Shown piece after piece: positions 16,981 through 25,032 of a DNA stretch of 64,000 nt. This DNA comes from Sphaerochaeta sp. Phil3 (lineage in GTDB: Bacteria; Spirochaetota; Spirochaetia; Sphaerochaetales; Sphaerochaetaceae). A program made the position numbers and the translations under genes. Below the pieces are notes generated by a model. It was not told where the DNA came from and made no database searches. It saw only the letters and a list, made by a program, of their open reading frames with translations. The stretch covers positions 62,001 to 126,000 of the forward strand of contig MSGT01000046.1 in the NCBI GenBank assembly GCA_001940825.1, given 5' to 3'. Within the stretch, counting starts at the first letter, position 1. Every line of letters starts with the position of its first letter.

Positions 16981-18102
16981 ATGAGCAAGAACGTTACCTA
17001 CGAACACGTAAACAAGATATTCGATGAAAAGGGGAAGAACCCCGTACATGCACTTAACGACATCTCTTTCACCATAAACGCTGGAGAGCTGTTCTGTCTG
17101 CTAGGGCCAAGCGGTTGTGGAAAGACGACCCTCCTTAGGTCCACCGCAGGACTTGAGCAGATTTCAAGCGGCAAGATGTACTATGGAGATGTCGATATAT
17201 CAACGATTCCTCCGTTCAAGCGAAACATTGGAATGGTGTTCCAAAGCTTTGCCCTCTATCCTCACATGACGATATTCGAAAACGTCGCATACGGACTTAG
17301 AGTTAGAAAAGTCCCAAACGACATCATCAAGAAGAAGGTCACTGATGTCATGGAGCTTGTAGGCCTTCAGGACGAGCTCAAGAGAAACCCGTCGCCTACG
17401 GGCCTTTCCGGCGGTCAGCAGCAACGCGTCGCCATCGCCCGCGCCCTCGTCTACGATCCAGATGTCCTTCTTCTCGATGAACCGCTTGCAAACCTTGACG
17501 CAAAGCTCCGCCGCTACATGAGGGCTGAGATACGCAGGATTCAGAAGGCCACCAACATCACCACAATCTTCGTCACACACGACCAAGAGGAGGCCATGGC
17601 TGTAGGCGATAGGCTCGCAGTCCTCAGAAAGGGCGTCGTGGAGCAGATTGGCACATCGGACGAACTCTACTCGTCACCACGCAACGCATTCGTGGCCAAC
17701 TTCATTGGAAAGATGAACTTCTTCAACGCAAAGGTCGTCGAAGTCCAGCCTTCCTACATTGCGGCACAGGTCGATGGTACCGATGTCACGTTCAAAGTCG
17801 CAAGCGAGCGTTGCCATGTGGATCCAAAAACAGGGGACGCAGTCCTTGTTGGTGGTAGGCCTGAGCAGCTTGTCGTTTCAAAATCGCCGATTGCAAATTC
17901 AGTGAAGGGAAAGGTCCATATAATCCAGCACCTTGGAGCCTTCATAAGGTATGAGGTCGAAGTGGGCAAGGGTATCTCCCCAACGATCTTTGAGATAGAC
18001 AACCAGGGGGTCCTTAGGGATGTCCATGAAAACGATGATGTCTATGTTGGAGCAAAGGAGGACCGCATCTCCCTGTTCTCACCGGAGGGCCGCGAACTAT
18101 GA
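16981..18102 (+). CDS. ABC transporter ATP-binding protein (FbpC/PotA type)
   Basis: This 373-residue ATPase has Walker A GPSGCGKTT, signature LSGGQQQRVAIARAL, Walker B VLLLDEPLANLD and the THDQEEAM switch, followed by a C-terminal TOBE regulatory region from about residue 245. Such ATPases pair with two-domain permeases and Fbp/Afu-type binding proteins. Its last codons overlap the start of the permease gene (ATGA), so the two are translationally coupled. Confidence 0.95.
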   Translation: MSKNVTYEHVNKIFDEKGKNPVHALNDISFTINAGELFCLLGPSGCGKTTLLRSTAGLEQISSGKMYYGDVDISTIPPFKRNIGMVFQSFALYPHMTIFENVAYGLRVRKVPNDIIKKKVTDVMELVGLQDELKRNPSPTGLSGGQQQRVAIARALVYDPDVLLLDEPLANLDAKLRRYMRAEIRRIQKATNITTIFVTHDQEEAMAVGDRLAVLRKGVVEQIGTSDELYSSPRNAFVANFIGKMNFFNAKVVEVQPSYIAAQVDGTDVTFKVASERCHVDPKTGDAVLVGGRPEQLVVSKSPIANSVKGKVHIIQHLGAFIRYEVEVGKGISPTIFEIDNQGVLRDVHENDDVYVGAKEDRISLFSPEGREL

Positions 18103-19835
18103 AGAAAGTCCACTCAATGGAGATAAACGGCCAGGAGAAATCGGCCTTGAAGAGGTTCTTCCAGAAGGACTTCTCCCAGACCATAGTCTTTCTTGTACCA
18201 ATGGCGTTCCTTGCCGTGTTCCTGCTTTACCCGTTGGCCACCACGTTGGTGAGGGCTTTCATGGCTCCAGCCGAGGACCTTGCGTTCCATGGCTTCTCGC
18301 TTGAAAGCTTCAAGCAGTTCTTCACGAGCAACCTCTACAAGAAGAGCCTTCTCAATTCGTTCATAGTGAGCCTGAGCGTCACGGTTCTGTGTCTTGTAAT
18401 TGGTGTCCCAATGGGATATTGCGTGGCAAGGGTCAAGATGCCTTGCAAGAGCCTCATCCTCTCATTGGGAATCCTTCCAATAATCATGCCATCCTTTGTT
18501 GGTGCGTTCACTTGGGTCATTCTTCTTGGCCGCAACGGAATCGTGCGTGTCGCGCTCAACTGGCTCTTGTCTCCGTTTGGAGTCGAGGTCCCACCAATCT
18601 ATGGAATGTTTGGGATGATCCTGTGCATGACCCTCACGTACTATCCGTTCGTGTTCCAGCTCAGCTACGGTGCGTTCGCATCGGCCAACTCCCTCCTTGA
18701 GGAGTCCGCGATGCTCATGGGAGCCTCCAAGAGAAGGATAATGAGGACGATAACGTTCCCACTCATCATGCCGTCGCTCGGTGCCGCAGCGCTCCTCGTG
18801 TTCGTAAGGGCCATTGGAAACTTTGGGATTCCAGCAATCATAGGTGGCCAGAACTACGTCCTTCCTACGTTGATATACTTTGAGGTCAACGGCTATTGGA
18901 ATATCAACGGAGCATCTTCCATTGCTTTGGTGAACGTCCTTATAACGGGCCTTGTCCTCTATATCCAGAAGTATGTCGTAAGCCGCCACGAGTATGAGAC
19001 CATCTCCGCAACCCACAGCGAAGTGAAGCAGCACGAAGGACGGGGTGCAAAGATCGCTGCAACGATCTACTGCTTCATAATCCTCATAATCTCGTTGCTT
19101 CCTCAGTTGGCTATCATTGTCATGTCGTTCTTCGAAAAGTGGACAGGCCTTCTTCCTGAAGGCTTCACGCTTGCAAACTATACAAGGATTCCAAAGTACT
19201 CGACAAAGGAGCTTTTCAACTCCTTCTACCTTTCCATTTTGGCTACAGTCCTCTGCGCTGTACTTGGAAGCATAGTCGCCTACATAACAGAGAGGAAGAA
19301 GCCTCGCGGTGCGGCTCTGCTGGACCTTTCCGTCATGGCTCCCTTCATCCTTCCTGGAACCGTCGTATCCATAGCGCTTCTTTCAGCTTTCAGCGGTTCA
19401 AGTGTCATAAGGCTTACTGGAACTTATACGATAATCATAATCTCCTACATGATAAGAAGAACCCCATACGTCTACAGGTCCGTGTGCGCATCCCTGACCC
19501 AGCTGAACCCTTCGCTCGAAGAGGCCAGTACAATAGCCGGCGCCACATGGTTCTACACGTTCAGGAAGGTAAGCGTTCCTCTTATAATGCCAGCCATCAT
19601 AAGCGGTTCCATTCTGACTCTGACGACCCTTCTTCAGGAGCTGAGCACTACGATCCTTCTGTACAGCGGACGGACCAGAACTGTTCCTATCCAAATCTAC
19701 AGCGCTGTACAGGATGGAAAGCTTGGTCAAGCCAGTGCTTTGTCCGTTGTGCTTTTGGTCGTTGTATTCATCATAGTGTTCTCGACTAACAGGAAGCAGG
19801 GAAAGGGGATGTCCGCCGCCTTCAAGATGGGCTGA
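18099..19835 (+). CDS. Two-domain ABC transporter permease (FbpB/AfuB type)
   Basis: A 578-residue inner-membrane protein with two permease halves. Each half has an ATPase-docking EAA loop: EESAMLMGASKRRIMRTITFPLIMPSL (about residue 205) and EEASTIAGATWFYTFRKVSVPLIMPAI (about 480). About twelve hydrophobic segments are visible. It is the last gene of the operon that starts with the AraC regulator, and a terminator-like palindrome follows at 19978. The ligand is undetermined; see the paired binding protein. Confidence 0.94.
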   Translation: MKKVHSMEINGQEKSALKRFFQKDFSQTIVFLVPMAFLAVFLLYPLATTLVRAFMAPAEDLAFHGFSLESFKQFFTSNLYKKSLLNSFIVSLSVTVLCLVIGVPMGYCVARVKMPCKSLILSLGILPIIMPSFVGAFTWVILLGRNGIVRVALNWLLSPFGVEVPPIYGMFGMILCMTLTYYPFVFQLSYGAFASANSLLEESAMLMGASKRRIMRTITFPLIMPSLGAAALLVFVRAIGNFGIPAIIGGQNYVLPTLIYFEVNGYWNINGASSIALVNVLITGLVLYIQKYVVSRHEYETISATHSEVKQHEGRGAKIAATIYCFIILIISLLPQLAIIVMSFFEKWTGLLPEGFTLANYTRIPKYSTKELFNSFYLSILATVLCAVLGSIVAYITERKKPRGAALLDLSVMAPFILPGTVVSIALLSAFSGSSVIRLTGTYTIIIISYMIRRTPYVYRSVCASLTQLNPSLEEASTIAGATWFYTFRKVSVPLIMPAIISGSILTLTTLLQELSTTILLYSGRTRTVPIQIYSAVQDGKLGQASALSVVLLVVVFIIVFSTNRKQGKGMSAAFKMG

Positions 19836-19977
19836 TTCCTTCTTGGTCTTTGAGTCGTCTTCATCGTTGCTGCGCTCAGGCTGTGCAGAAAAGCACTATC
19901 CTTCGCTTGCTTCCTTGAATACGGCTCAAATCCCTGCAAATGAGAGTCTTGTTTTCTTCTTTTTTTCGTTTTTCTGG

Positions 19978-20033
19978 GGTTTAGGAAGAAAATTTTCTTC
20001 CTAAACCTTGATTTTTTTGTTTACGGAAGAAAA
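19978..20033. repeat. GAAGAAA element A: terminator-like palindrome with alternative pairing
   Basis: The 336-base gap after the permease gene holds no gene. A perfect 15+15 palindrome starting GGTTTAGGAAGAAAA (19978-20007) is followed by TTGATTTTTTT, as in a rho-independent terminator. A further GTTTACGGAAGAAAA (20019-20033) can pair with the middle TTTTCTTCC arm instead. A clearly related copy lies at 46042-46094. Confidence 0.7.
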
Positions 20034-20171
20034 CCTGATAGAATCACCTTCAATTCAACCGTCTTCAAGCGCCCAGACAGCCCTGTAGGCCCAAAGCGCC
20101 CCAACGGCCCCATCTGGAATGAAACAAGGCTTCTTCTCGCAAACTTTCTGCAACCATGTTACAATCCAAAC

Positions 20172-20948
20172 ATGTTTGATTTCATCGAGGCCAACAGAAA
20201 GGCATGGAACAAGGAAGCCAATACCGGCAATGCATGGTCGAGGCCTGTGGATGACTCACTGGTTGAAACGGCCCAAAGCGGCAATCTCAACCTAAGGCTT
20301 GCGATAACCAACGATGTGCCACAATCCTGGATAGAAGGGCTGAAAGGCAAGAAGGTGCTCAATCTTGGAGGTGGAGGAGGGCAGCAGACCGTCCTGCTTG
20401 CAGCCTATGGATGCAAAGTCACCACAGTCGATATAAGCGAAGAGCAGCTGGAAATAGATGCCTTCACTCTTGCAAGACACGGCCTAGAAGCCACGCTTCA
20501 CAACGGCAGCCTAACGGATTTGAAATTCCTCGACAGTGATTCCTTCGATTGCGTCATTGCCCCTGGCGTGCTCAACTTCATACCGGAATTGGAAGATGTC
20601 TACAAAGATGTCTATAGACTTCTGAGAAAAGGTGGCAGGTTCATGTTCTCGATTGCAAACCCTGCATTGTACATGTTCGACCAGAGAAGACTTGAGAAGG
20701 GGCGAATGAAGGTCAAGTACACGCTGCCATTCGCTTCGGATACGACATTGTCCCAGAAACAGCTTCAACGACTTCTTGCGACAGGCGATACGATCGAGTA
20801 CTCCCACACCCTTGACGAAGTCCTTGGCTCGCTTTGCAAAACCGGCTTCTCCATTGAAGGATACCTATCAAGCAAGTCGGACTTCGAGCCCATAGACTCG
20901 TTTCTCAAGGATTGCTATTTTTCCATCCTTGCAGTAAAAAATGGTTGA
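20172..20948 (+). CDS. Class I SAM-dependent methyltransferase
   Basis: The 258-residue protein carries the SAM-binding motif I KVLNLGGGGGQQTVLLAAYG, motif post-I TTVDISEEQL and a motif IV-like FDCVIAPGVLNFIPELEDVYKDVYRLLRKGGRF. This is the generic Methyltransf_11/25 type fold; the substrate is not evident. No ribosome binding site is clear and a TACAAT box lies only eight bases before the ATG, so the message may have little or no leader. It appears to be a single-gene unit between two unrelated operons. Confidence 0.88.
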   Translation: MFDFIEANRKAWNKEANTGNAWSRPVDDSLVETAQSGNLNLRLAITNDVPQSWIEGLKGKKVLNLGGGGGQQTVLLAAYGCKVTTVDISEEQLEIDAFTLARHGLEATLHNGSLTDLKFLDSDSFDCVIAPGVLNFIPELEDVYKDVYRLLRKGGRFMFSIANPALYMFDQRRLEKGRMKVKYTLPFASDTTLSQKQLQRLLATGDTIEYSHTLDEVLGSLCKTGFSIEGYLSSKSDFEPIDSFLKDCYFSILAVKNG

Positions 20949-20990
20949 GTTGTAGTACAACAGCTGCTCTCAACTAAAGAGGATCAGGAT

Positions 20991-21530
20991 ATGGCCAGAC
21001 CTTTTGCGCATTTCAGGACCATAACGAAGCACCGTCATCTTGTGATGAAGCATTGCTTCATGGCGGGTATCCCTTTGCAGGGATTGAAACACGACCTATC
21101 GAAATACAGTCCAACTGAGTTCATTCCAGGTGCTAGGTTCTACCAAGGAACAAGAAGCCCAAACGAAAGGGAGCGCGAAGCATACGGGTATTCAAGTGCA
21201 TGGCTCCACCACAAAGGGCGCAACCGCCACCATCTTGAGTACTGGACTGATTACTCTCCTGTCACGAAGGATTTGGTTGCGGTGAAGATGCCTTTGAAAT
21301 ACGTTGTGGAGATGTTCTGCGACAGGGTGGCTGCAAGCAAGATATACAAAGGCAAGGACTACAACGATCAATGTCCTCTTTTGTATTTCCAGAACAGAAA
21401 AACGCATGTTCTGATACATCCAGACACCCAAAGGCTCCTTGAGGAGCTTTTGCGAATGCTTGCAGACAAGGGTGAGAAGGAGACCTTCAGGTACATAAGG
21501 AAGGTCCTTATGAGGCAAAAGAACTATTGA
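20991..21530 (+). CDS. DUF5662 family protein
   Basis: A 179-residue protein of unknown function that I recognise as DUF5662-like by its conserved His/Asp residues: an N-terminal HRHLVMKHC, LKHDLSKYSPTEF, then SSAWLHHKGRNRHHLEYW and the later YVVEMFCDRVAASKIY. The spacing of H, HD and HH...HH is reminiscent of HD-type metal phosphohydrolases, but no activity is established. It begins 42 bases after the methyltransferase, behind GAGGATCAGG, and could be co-transcribed with it. Confidence 0.75.
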   Translation: MARPFAHFRTITKHRHLVMKHCFMAGIPLQGLKHDLSKYSPTEFIPGARFYQGTRSPNEREREAYGYSSAWLHHKGRNRHHLEYWTDYSPVTKDLVAVKMPLKYVVEMFCDRVAASKIYKGKDYNDQCPLLYFQNRKTHVLIHPDTQRLLEELLRMLADKGEKETFRYIRKVLMRQKNY

Positions 21531-21597
21531 GGACCTTTCAAAACCCGCAAAGCTTGGTTTTGAGAGCTTCTCCATTGAGGATTTACAATCTTTTCTA

Positions 21598-21626
21598 TTG
21601 ACTGACCGTCCTTTCACAGGTATGTT
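21598..21626 (+). promoter_or_regulatory. Sigma-70-type promoter of the hydrogenase gene
   Basis: TTGACT (21598-21603), a 17-base spacer and TATGTT (21621-21626) lie 40 bases before the ATG, giving a leader of about 33 bases containing TAGGAGGA. Confidence 0.7.
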
Positions 21627-21665
21627 TGCCGCAGATTGTACAAAGATTGTTTTAGGAGGAACGCA

Positions 21666-23105
21666 ATGGCAACGTTCGACACAAAGGTGCAGTATCTCAA
21701 GTACCGGGTTCTCAGAGAGGTTGCAAAGCATGCTTGGAACGGAACCCTTTTCGAGAACGAACTTGACATTCCAAAGACCATCGTGCCGGGAAAGACCCCT
21801 ACCATGCGTTGCTGCGTATACAAGGAGCGCGCAATCCTTGCCGAGCGCGTCAAGATTGCAAAGGGCGGCGACAAGTCAAGTGACAATGTCATACAGGTCA
21901 TAGACATAGCCTGCGACGAGTGCCCTATGGGCGGTTATGAAGTCACCAATTCATGCCGTGGCTGCCTTGCTCATAGATGCGAAAGCGTATGCCGTTTTGG
22001 TGCAATCTCATTCGACCACAACCATACCGCTGTCATAGACAAGTCCAAGTGCAAGGAATGCGGCGCCTGCTCCAGAGTATGCCCGTACAGTGCAATACGT
22101 AACTACAAGAGACCTTGCGAACAGGCCTGCAAGGTCAAAGCCATATCCATGGGCAAAGACGGAGAGGCCTGTATCGACGATTCAAAATGCATCTCCTGCG
22201 GAGCCTGCGTATATCAGTGTCCGTTTGGTGCAATAACTGACAAGTCGTTCATCCTTGATGTCATCGACATACTGAAGAATTCAAAGAAAGACGGCTACTC
22301 GACCTATGCTGTGGTGGCTCCTGCGATATCGAGCCAGTTCAACTACGCAAAGCTGGAGCAAGTGGTATCGGGCTTGAAGGCCCTTGGCTTCGATGGGGTG
22401 GTGGAGGCTGCTCTTGGTGCAGACATGGTGGCCCTTGCCGAGTCCAAGGAGCTTGCCCAGACGGGCTTTTTGACAAGTTCGTGCTGTCCTGCCTTCGTGT
22501 CGTATGTGGAGAAGAACTATCCAGACATGAGACAGTATATATCCAAGAACCTTTCGCCAATGGCCACGATCTCCAAGTATCTCAAGGAACACAAAGGCAA
22601 CTGCAAGGTGGTTTTCGTTGGGCCGTGTACCGCAAAGAAGAAGGAGATAAAACGTCCTGATGTAAGCCCATACGTGGATGCGGTGATAACGTTCGAGGAA
22701 CTTCAGGCTCTGTTCGACAGCCGTGAAATAGACATCACTATGTTGCAGGGAAGCCCTCTTGACGGCGCTTCGTACTTTGGAAGGATATTCGCTCGCTGCG
22801 GAGGCCTTTCCGATGCCGTTGCAGAGGGCCTTAAGGAGCAGGGGCGCTCGGATTTTGAACTCAAGTCCTGTTCCTGCAATGGAATAGACGAATGCAAGCT
22901 TGCGCTTCTCAAAAAGAGCAAGGGTCTTATAGACGCCAACTTCATAGAAGGTATGGCCTGTGTGGGCGGCTGCATTGGAGGAGCCGGATGCCTCACTCAT
23001 GGCGAACGCAACAGGGCTGACGTAGAGAAATACAGCCTTCAGGCCCAAAGGTCCATAGAGGACGCCGTTTGTGGCATTGAAGCCTTGACGGAGTTTGAGG
23101 CTTAA
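21666..23105 (+). CDS. Monomeric [FeFe]-hydrogenase, group B-like
   Basis: This 479-residue iron-sulfur protein carries the three H-cluster motifs: L1 TSSCCPAFV (C273, C274), L2 GPCTAKKKE (C321) and L3 EGMACVGGCIGG (C431, C435). Upstream are two [4Fe-4S] ferredoxin motifs (CKECGACSRVCP at 129-139, CISCGACVYQCP at 175-185) and an extra Cys-rich N-terminal segment (CDECPMGG...CRGCLAHRCESVC at 83-109). The motif variants and lack of partner subunits fit group B. It would interconvert protons and H2 with a ferredoxin partner in the cytoplasm. Start ATG 21666 follows TAGGAGGA. The maturases HydE, HydF and HydG are not in the window. A small cupin gene follows at 34 bases. Confidence 0.88.
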   Translation: MATFDTKVQYLKYRVLREVAKHAWNGTLFENELDIPKTIVPGKTPTMRCCVYKERAILAERVKIAKGGDKSSDNVIQVIDIACDECPMGGYEVTNSCRGCLAHRCESVCRFGAISFDHNHTAVIDKSKCKECGACSRVCPYSAIRNYKRPCEQACKVKAISMGKDGEACIDDSKCISCGACVYQCPFGAITDKSFILDVIDILKNSKKDGYSTYAVVAPAISSQFNYAKLEQVVSGLKALGFDGVVEAALGADMVALAESKELAQTGFLTSSCCPAFVSYVEKNYPDMRQYISKNLSPMATISKYLKEHKGNCKVVFVGPCTAKKKEIKRPDVSPYVDAVITFEELQALFDSREIDITMLQGSPLDGASYFGRIFARCGGLSDAVAEGLKEQGRSDFELKSCSCNGIDECKLALLKKSKGLIDANFIEGMACVGGCIGGAGCLTHGERNRADVEKYSLQAQRSIEDAVCGIEALTEFEA

Positions 23106-23139
23106 GTCCAAAGGGAGTTGAAACTCAAAGGAGATTGGA

Positions 23140-23472
23140 ATGAAGGAAATCATGAAGAACATCGAAAAGGCAAAGGTTCTGGCCCTCAAGGACCAGGTCT
23201 CGTATCAGGATGGACAAATCGTGAGCAAGACGCTCTTTCAGAACAGCAGTGCAAGCATCACTCTTTTCTCGTTCGACAAAGGGGAGGAGATAAGCACCCA
23301 CGAGTCGTCTGGAGATGCCTTCGTGACCTGCTTGGATGGTACTGGGCGAGTCACGATAGATGGTGTGGACTACATCCTCAACCAAGGCGATTCCATAGTC
23401 ATGCCTGCCGGTCATCCACACGCCGTCTACGGACAGGAGTGTTTCAAGATGCTCCTTGTGGTCGTGTTCTAG
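23140..23472 (+). CDS. Small single-domain cupin protein
   Basis: A 110-residue cupin with the two conserved motifs GEEISTHESSGDAFVTCLDGTGRV and GDSIVMPAGHPHAVYG. In motif 1 only one His (STH) plus acidic residues remain, and motif 2 has HPH, so it may bind a metal with an altered ligand set. AAAGGAG precedes the ATG. It follows the hydrogenase gene closely and is probably in its transcript; similar small cupins are common beside anaerobic redox genes, with unknown roles. Confidence 0.85.
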   Translation: MKEIMKNIEKAKVLALKDQVSYQDGQIVSKTLFQNSSASITLFSFDKGEEISTHESSGDAFVTCLDGTGRVTIDGVDYILNQGDSIVMPAGHPHAVYGQECFKMLLVVVF

Positions 23473-23530
23473 ACCTGTCTCTGCACAATACGGGCAAAAT
23501 GGTTGGTAGGTAGTCATAGGTAGGCACGAT

Positions 23531-24100
23531 ATGAAAGTCAATTCCAATCTTGATGGTCTTGTGATAAGACGCACGTTCGAGGAGGATCTTGAGAACGTGC
23601 GTACTCTGTGGTCGCGTGGCGATGTCATGGCCTTCGTGGGTTTTCCAACAGGGCTTCAAAGGTCTATTGCCGACATGGAACGTTGGCTTGCCCGCAAACT
23701 TGCAAACGCCCCTCTTGAACAGCATTTTTCGATCTATGACGCAGGGGTCTTCTGCGGTGAGGCGTATTACCGCATCGAGCCGGAGCACGACCATGCCGCC
23801 TGCATGGACATAAAGCTCCTTCCTTCCGCACGTGGTAGGGGGATTGCATCCACTGCACTTTCATTCGCTTTGGATCAGGCCTTCGAACACGGCGCCTCAT
23901 TCGCCTGGGTGGACCCCATCCCTGAAAACCTAGCCGCAATCGCCTTGTACAGGCATCTTGGCTTCGAACCCGCAACTCCACCTGCCTTCATATCCCAACT
24001 CTCATATCCCGATGTCCCTGAGCCTTGCCCTTCCTCTGTATACATGGAGATTTCTGCAAGAAAATGGAGGAGAGTGAGGGGTCAACGACATCGGTCTTGA
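23531..24100 (+). CDS. GNAT-family N-acetyltransferase
   Basis: A 189-residue acetyltransferase of the RimJ/RimL-like subgroup. The acetyl-CoA pyrophosphate loop is LLPSARGRGIASTALSFAL, followed by the motif-B region PENLAAIALYRHLGFE. The N-terminus (VIRRTFEEDLENVRTLW) is typical. The substrate is not predictable. A basic tail (RKWRRVRGQRHRS) follows the domain. It lies 58 bases after the cupin gene. Confidence 0.87.
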   Translation: MKVNSNLDGLVIRRTFEEDLENVRTLWSRGDVMAFVGFPTGLQRSIADMERWLARKLANAPLEQHFSIYDAGVFCGEAYYRIEPEHDHAACMDIKLLPSARGRGIASTALSFALDQAFEHGASFAWVDPIPENLAAIALYRHLGFEPATPPAFISQLSYPDVPEPCPSSVYMEISARKWRRVRGQRHRS

Positions 24101-24192
24101 TGTTTTTGCGTGATTTGAGACCCTTTCCCAAATCTTAGTCGCCTTTTCGTGGTGGATGGCTATATTTGAGTCATCCTGACGGGAGGTAAGAG

Positions 24193-24912
24193 ATGGGTGT
24201 CGTGAAGTGTATAGTGTATATTGCGGTTTCCGGTTGCGTTGCGTTCGTGTTGGGACGTATCGCCCCAAAGAGCTGGTTCCATGCAGACCGTTTCCCTTTC
24301 AGGACATACGAGTGGGAGTCCAAGGTTTGGAAGGCCATTCGAATAAAGCAGTGGCAGGCCAAGCTTCCCGATATGAGTCGTATATTGGATTTCTTCTTGC
24401 CTGACAATGAGATACTTCCGTTGAAGAAGATAACCGAGTCGTCGTTGAAGAATCTTCCTCTTATGATTCAGGAGACCTGTGTGTCTGAACTGACCCACGC
24501 TTTTCTCTGCTTCTCAGGGCTTGCTATGCTGTGGATATATCCTGGGTGGGGCGGGGTGCTCATAACATTCCTGTATGTTTTCCTGGGCAATCTTCCGTTC
24601 GTATGGATCCAGCGTTTCAACCGCCCTCGTCTTGAGCGTGCGTTGGCGCAGCAGGATGCTCGAAGGGCTAGACAGGCCAGGCAGATGGGCTTTCCAAGAA
24701 GTGCTGCCTCTATTGGTTCCTCTGACTCTTCTAGGCTGCCTGTCGCCGTTGCAGCTTCGTCAGTTGCAGTCCCATCTGTCGTTTCATCCGTTGGTCCCTC
24801 TGCTGTTTCCTCAGTTGCTTCCGTTGCCTTGGTGCCGGATGTCTTGGTTCCAGATGTTTTCCGCTCCAATATGCTGCTGGACGGGGTGGAAGCAGTGAAA
24901 CTTGGAGTTTGA
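24193..24912 (+). CDS. CrtO-like (glycosyl-diaponeurosporenoate acyltransferase family) membrane protein with a low-complexity tail
   Basis: The first 155 residues resemble the CrtO acyltransferase family of staphylococcal carotenoid synthesis: an N-terminal membrane segment, FRTYEWESKVWKAIRIKQWQAKLPD, an ET..SELTHAFLCF segment entering a second membrane region, and the diagnostic LPFVWIQRFNRPRLERAL. No carotenoid genes are nearby, so the acceptor is unlikely to be staphyloxanthin; a lipid or glycolipid is possible. The last 80 residues are unusual: a charged AQQDARRARQ helix followed by a Val/Ser/Ala tract (AVSSVASVALVPDV), not part of the family. Confidence 0.72.
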   Translation: MGVVKCIVYIAVSGCVAFVLGRIAPKSWFHADRFPFRTYEWESKVWKAIRIKQWQAKLPDMSRILDFFLPDNEILPLKKITESSLKNLPLMIQETCVSELTHAFLCFSGLAMLWIYPGWGGVLITFLYVFLGNLPFVWIQRFNRPRLERALAQQDARRARQARQMGFPRSAASIGSSDSSRLPVAVAASSVAVPSVVSSVGPSAVSSVASVALVPDVLVPDVFRSNMLLDGVEAVKLGV

Positions 24913-24991
24913 CTGCTTCTGGGTGTTGCGTGATTGTCATTGGTAGTATATTTCTTGCTTTTTTTAATTGTTTTTTACTATAAATAGTAAA

Positions 24992-25021
24992 TTTACATTC
25001 AAAAACTGATTGAAGTATACT
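24992..25021 (+). promoter_or_regulatory. Promoter of the PD-(D/E)XK gene giving a near-leaderless mRNA
   Basis: TTTACA (24992-24997) and TATACT (25016-25021) are 18 bases apart and the ATG begins 11 bases after the -10, leaving about 5 bases of leader. An inverted repeat TTTACTAT-AA-ATAGTAAA lies just upstream and overlaps the -35. Confidence 0.6.
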
Positions 25022-25032
25022 ATCATTGAGTC

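Noticed and set aside
15886-19835. Iron(III) transporter assignment for the two Fbp-like operons
   Set aside because: Sequence similarity to Fbp proteins is real, but neither binding protein shows an obvious ferric tyrosine site and the neighbours suggest phosphorylated or acidic organic ligands. Left as Fbp/Afu-type.
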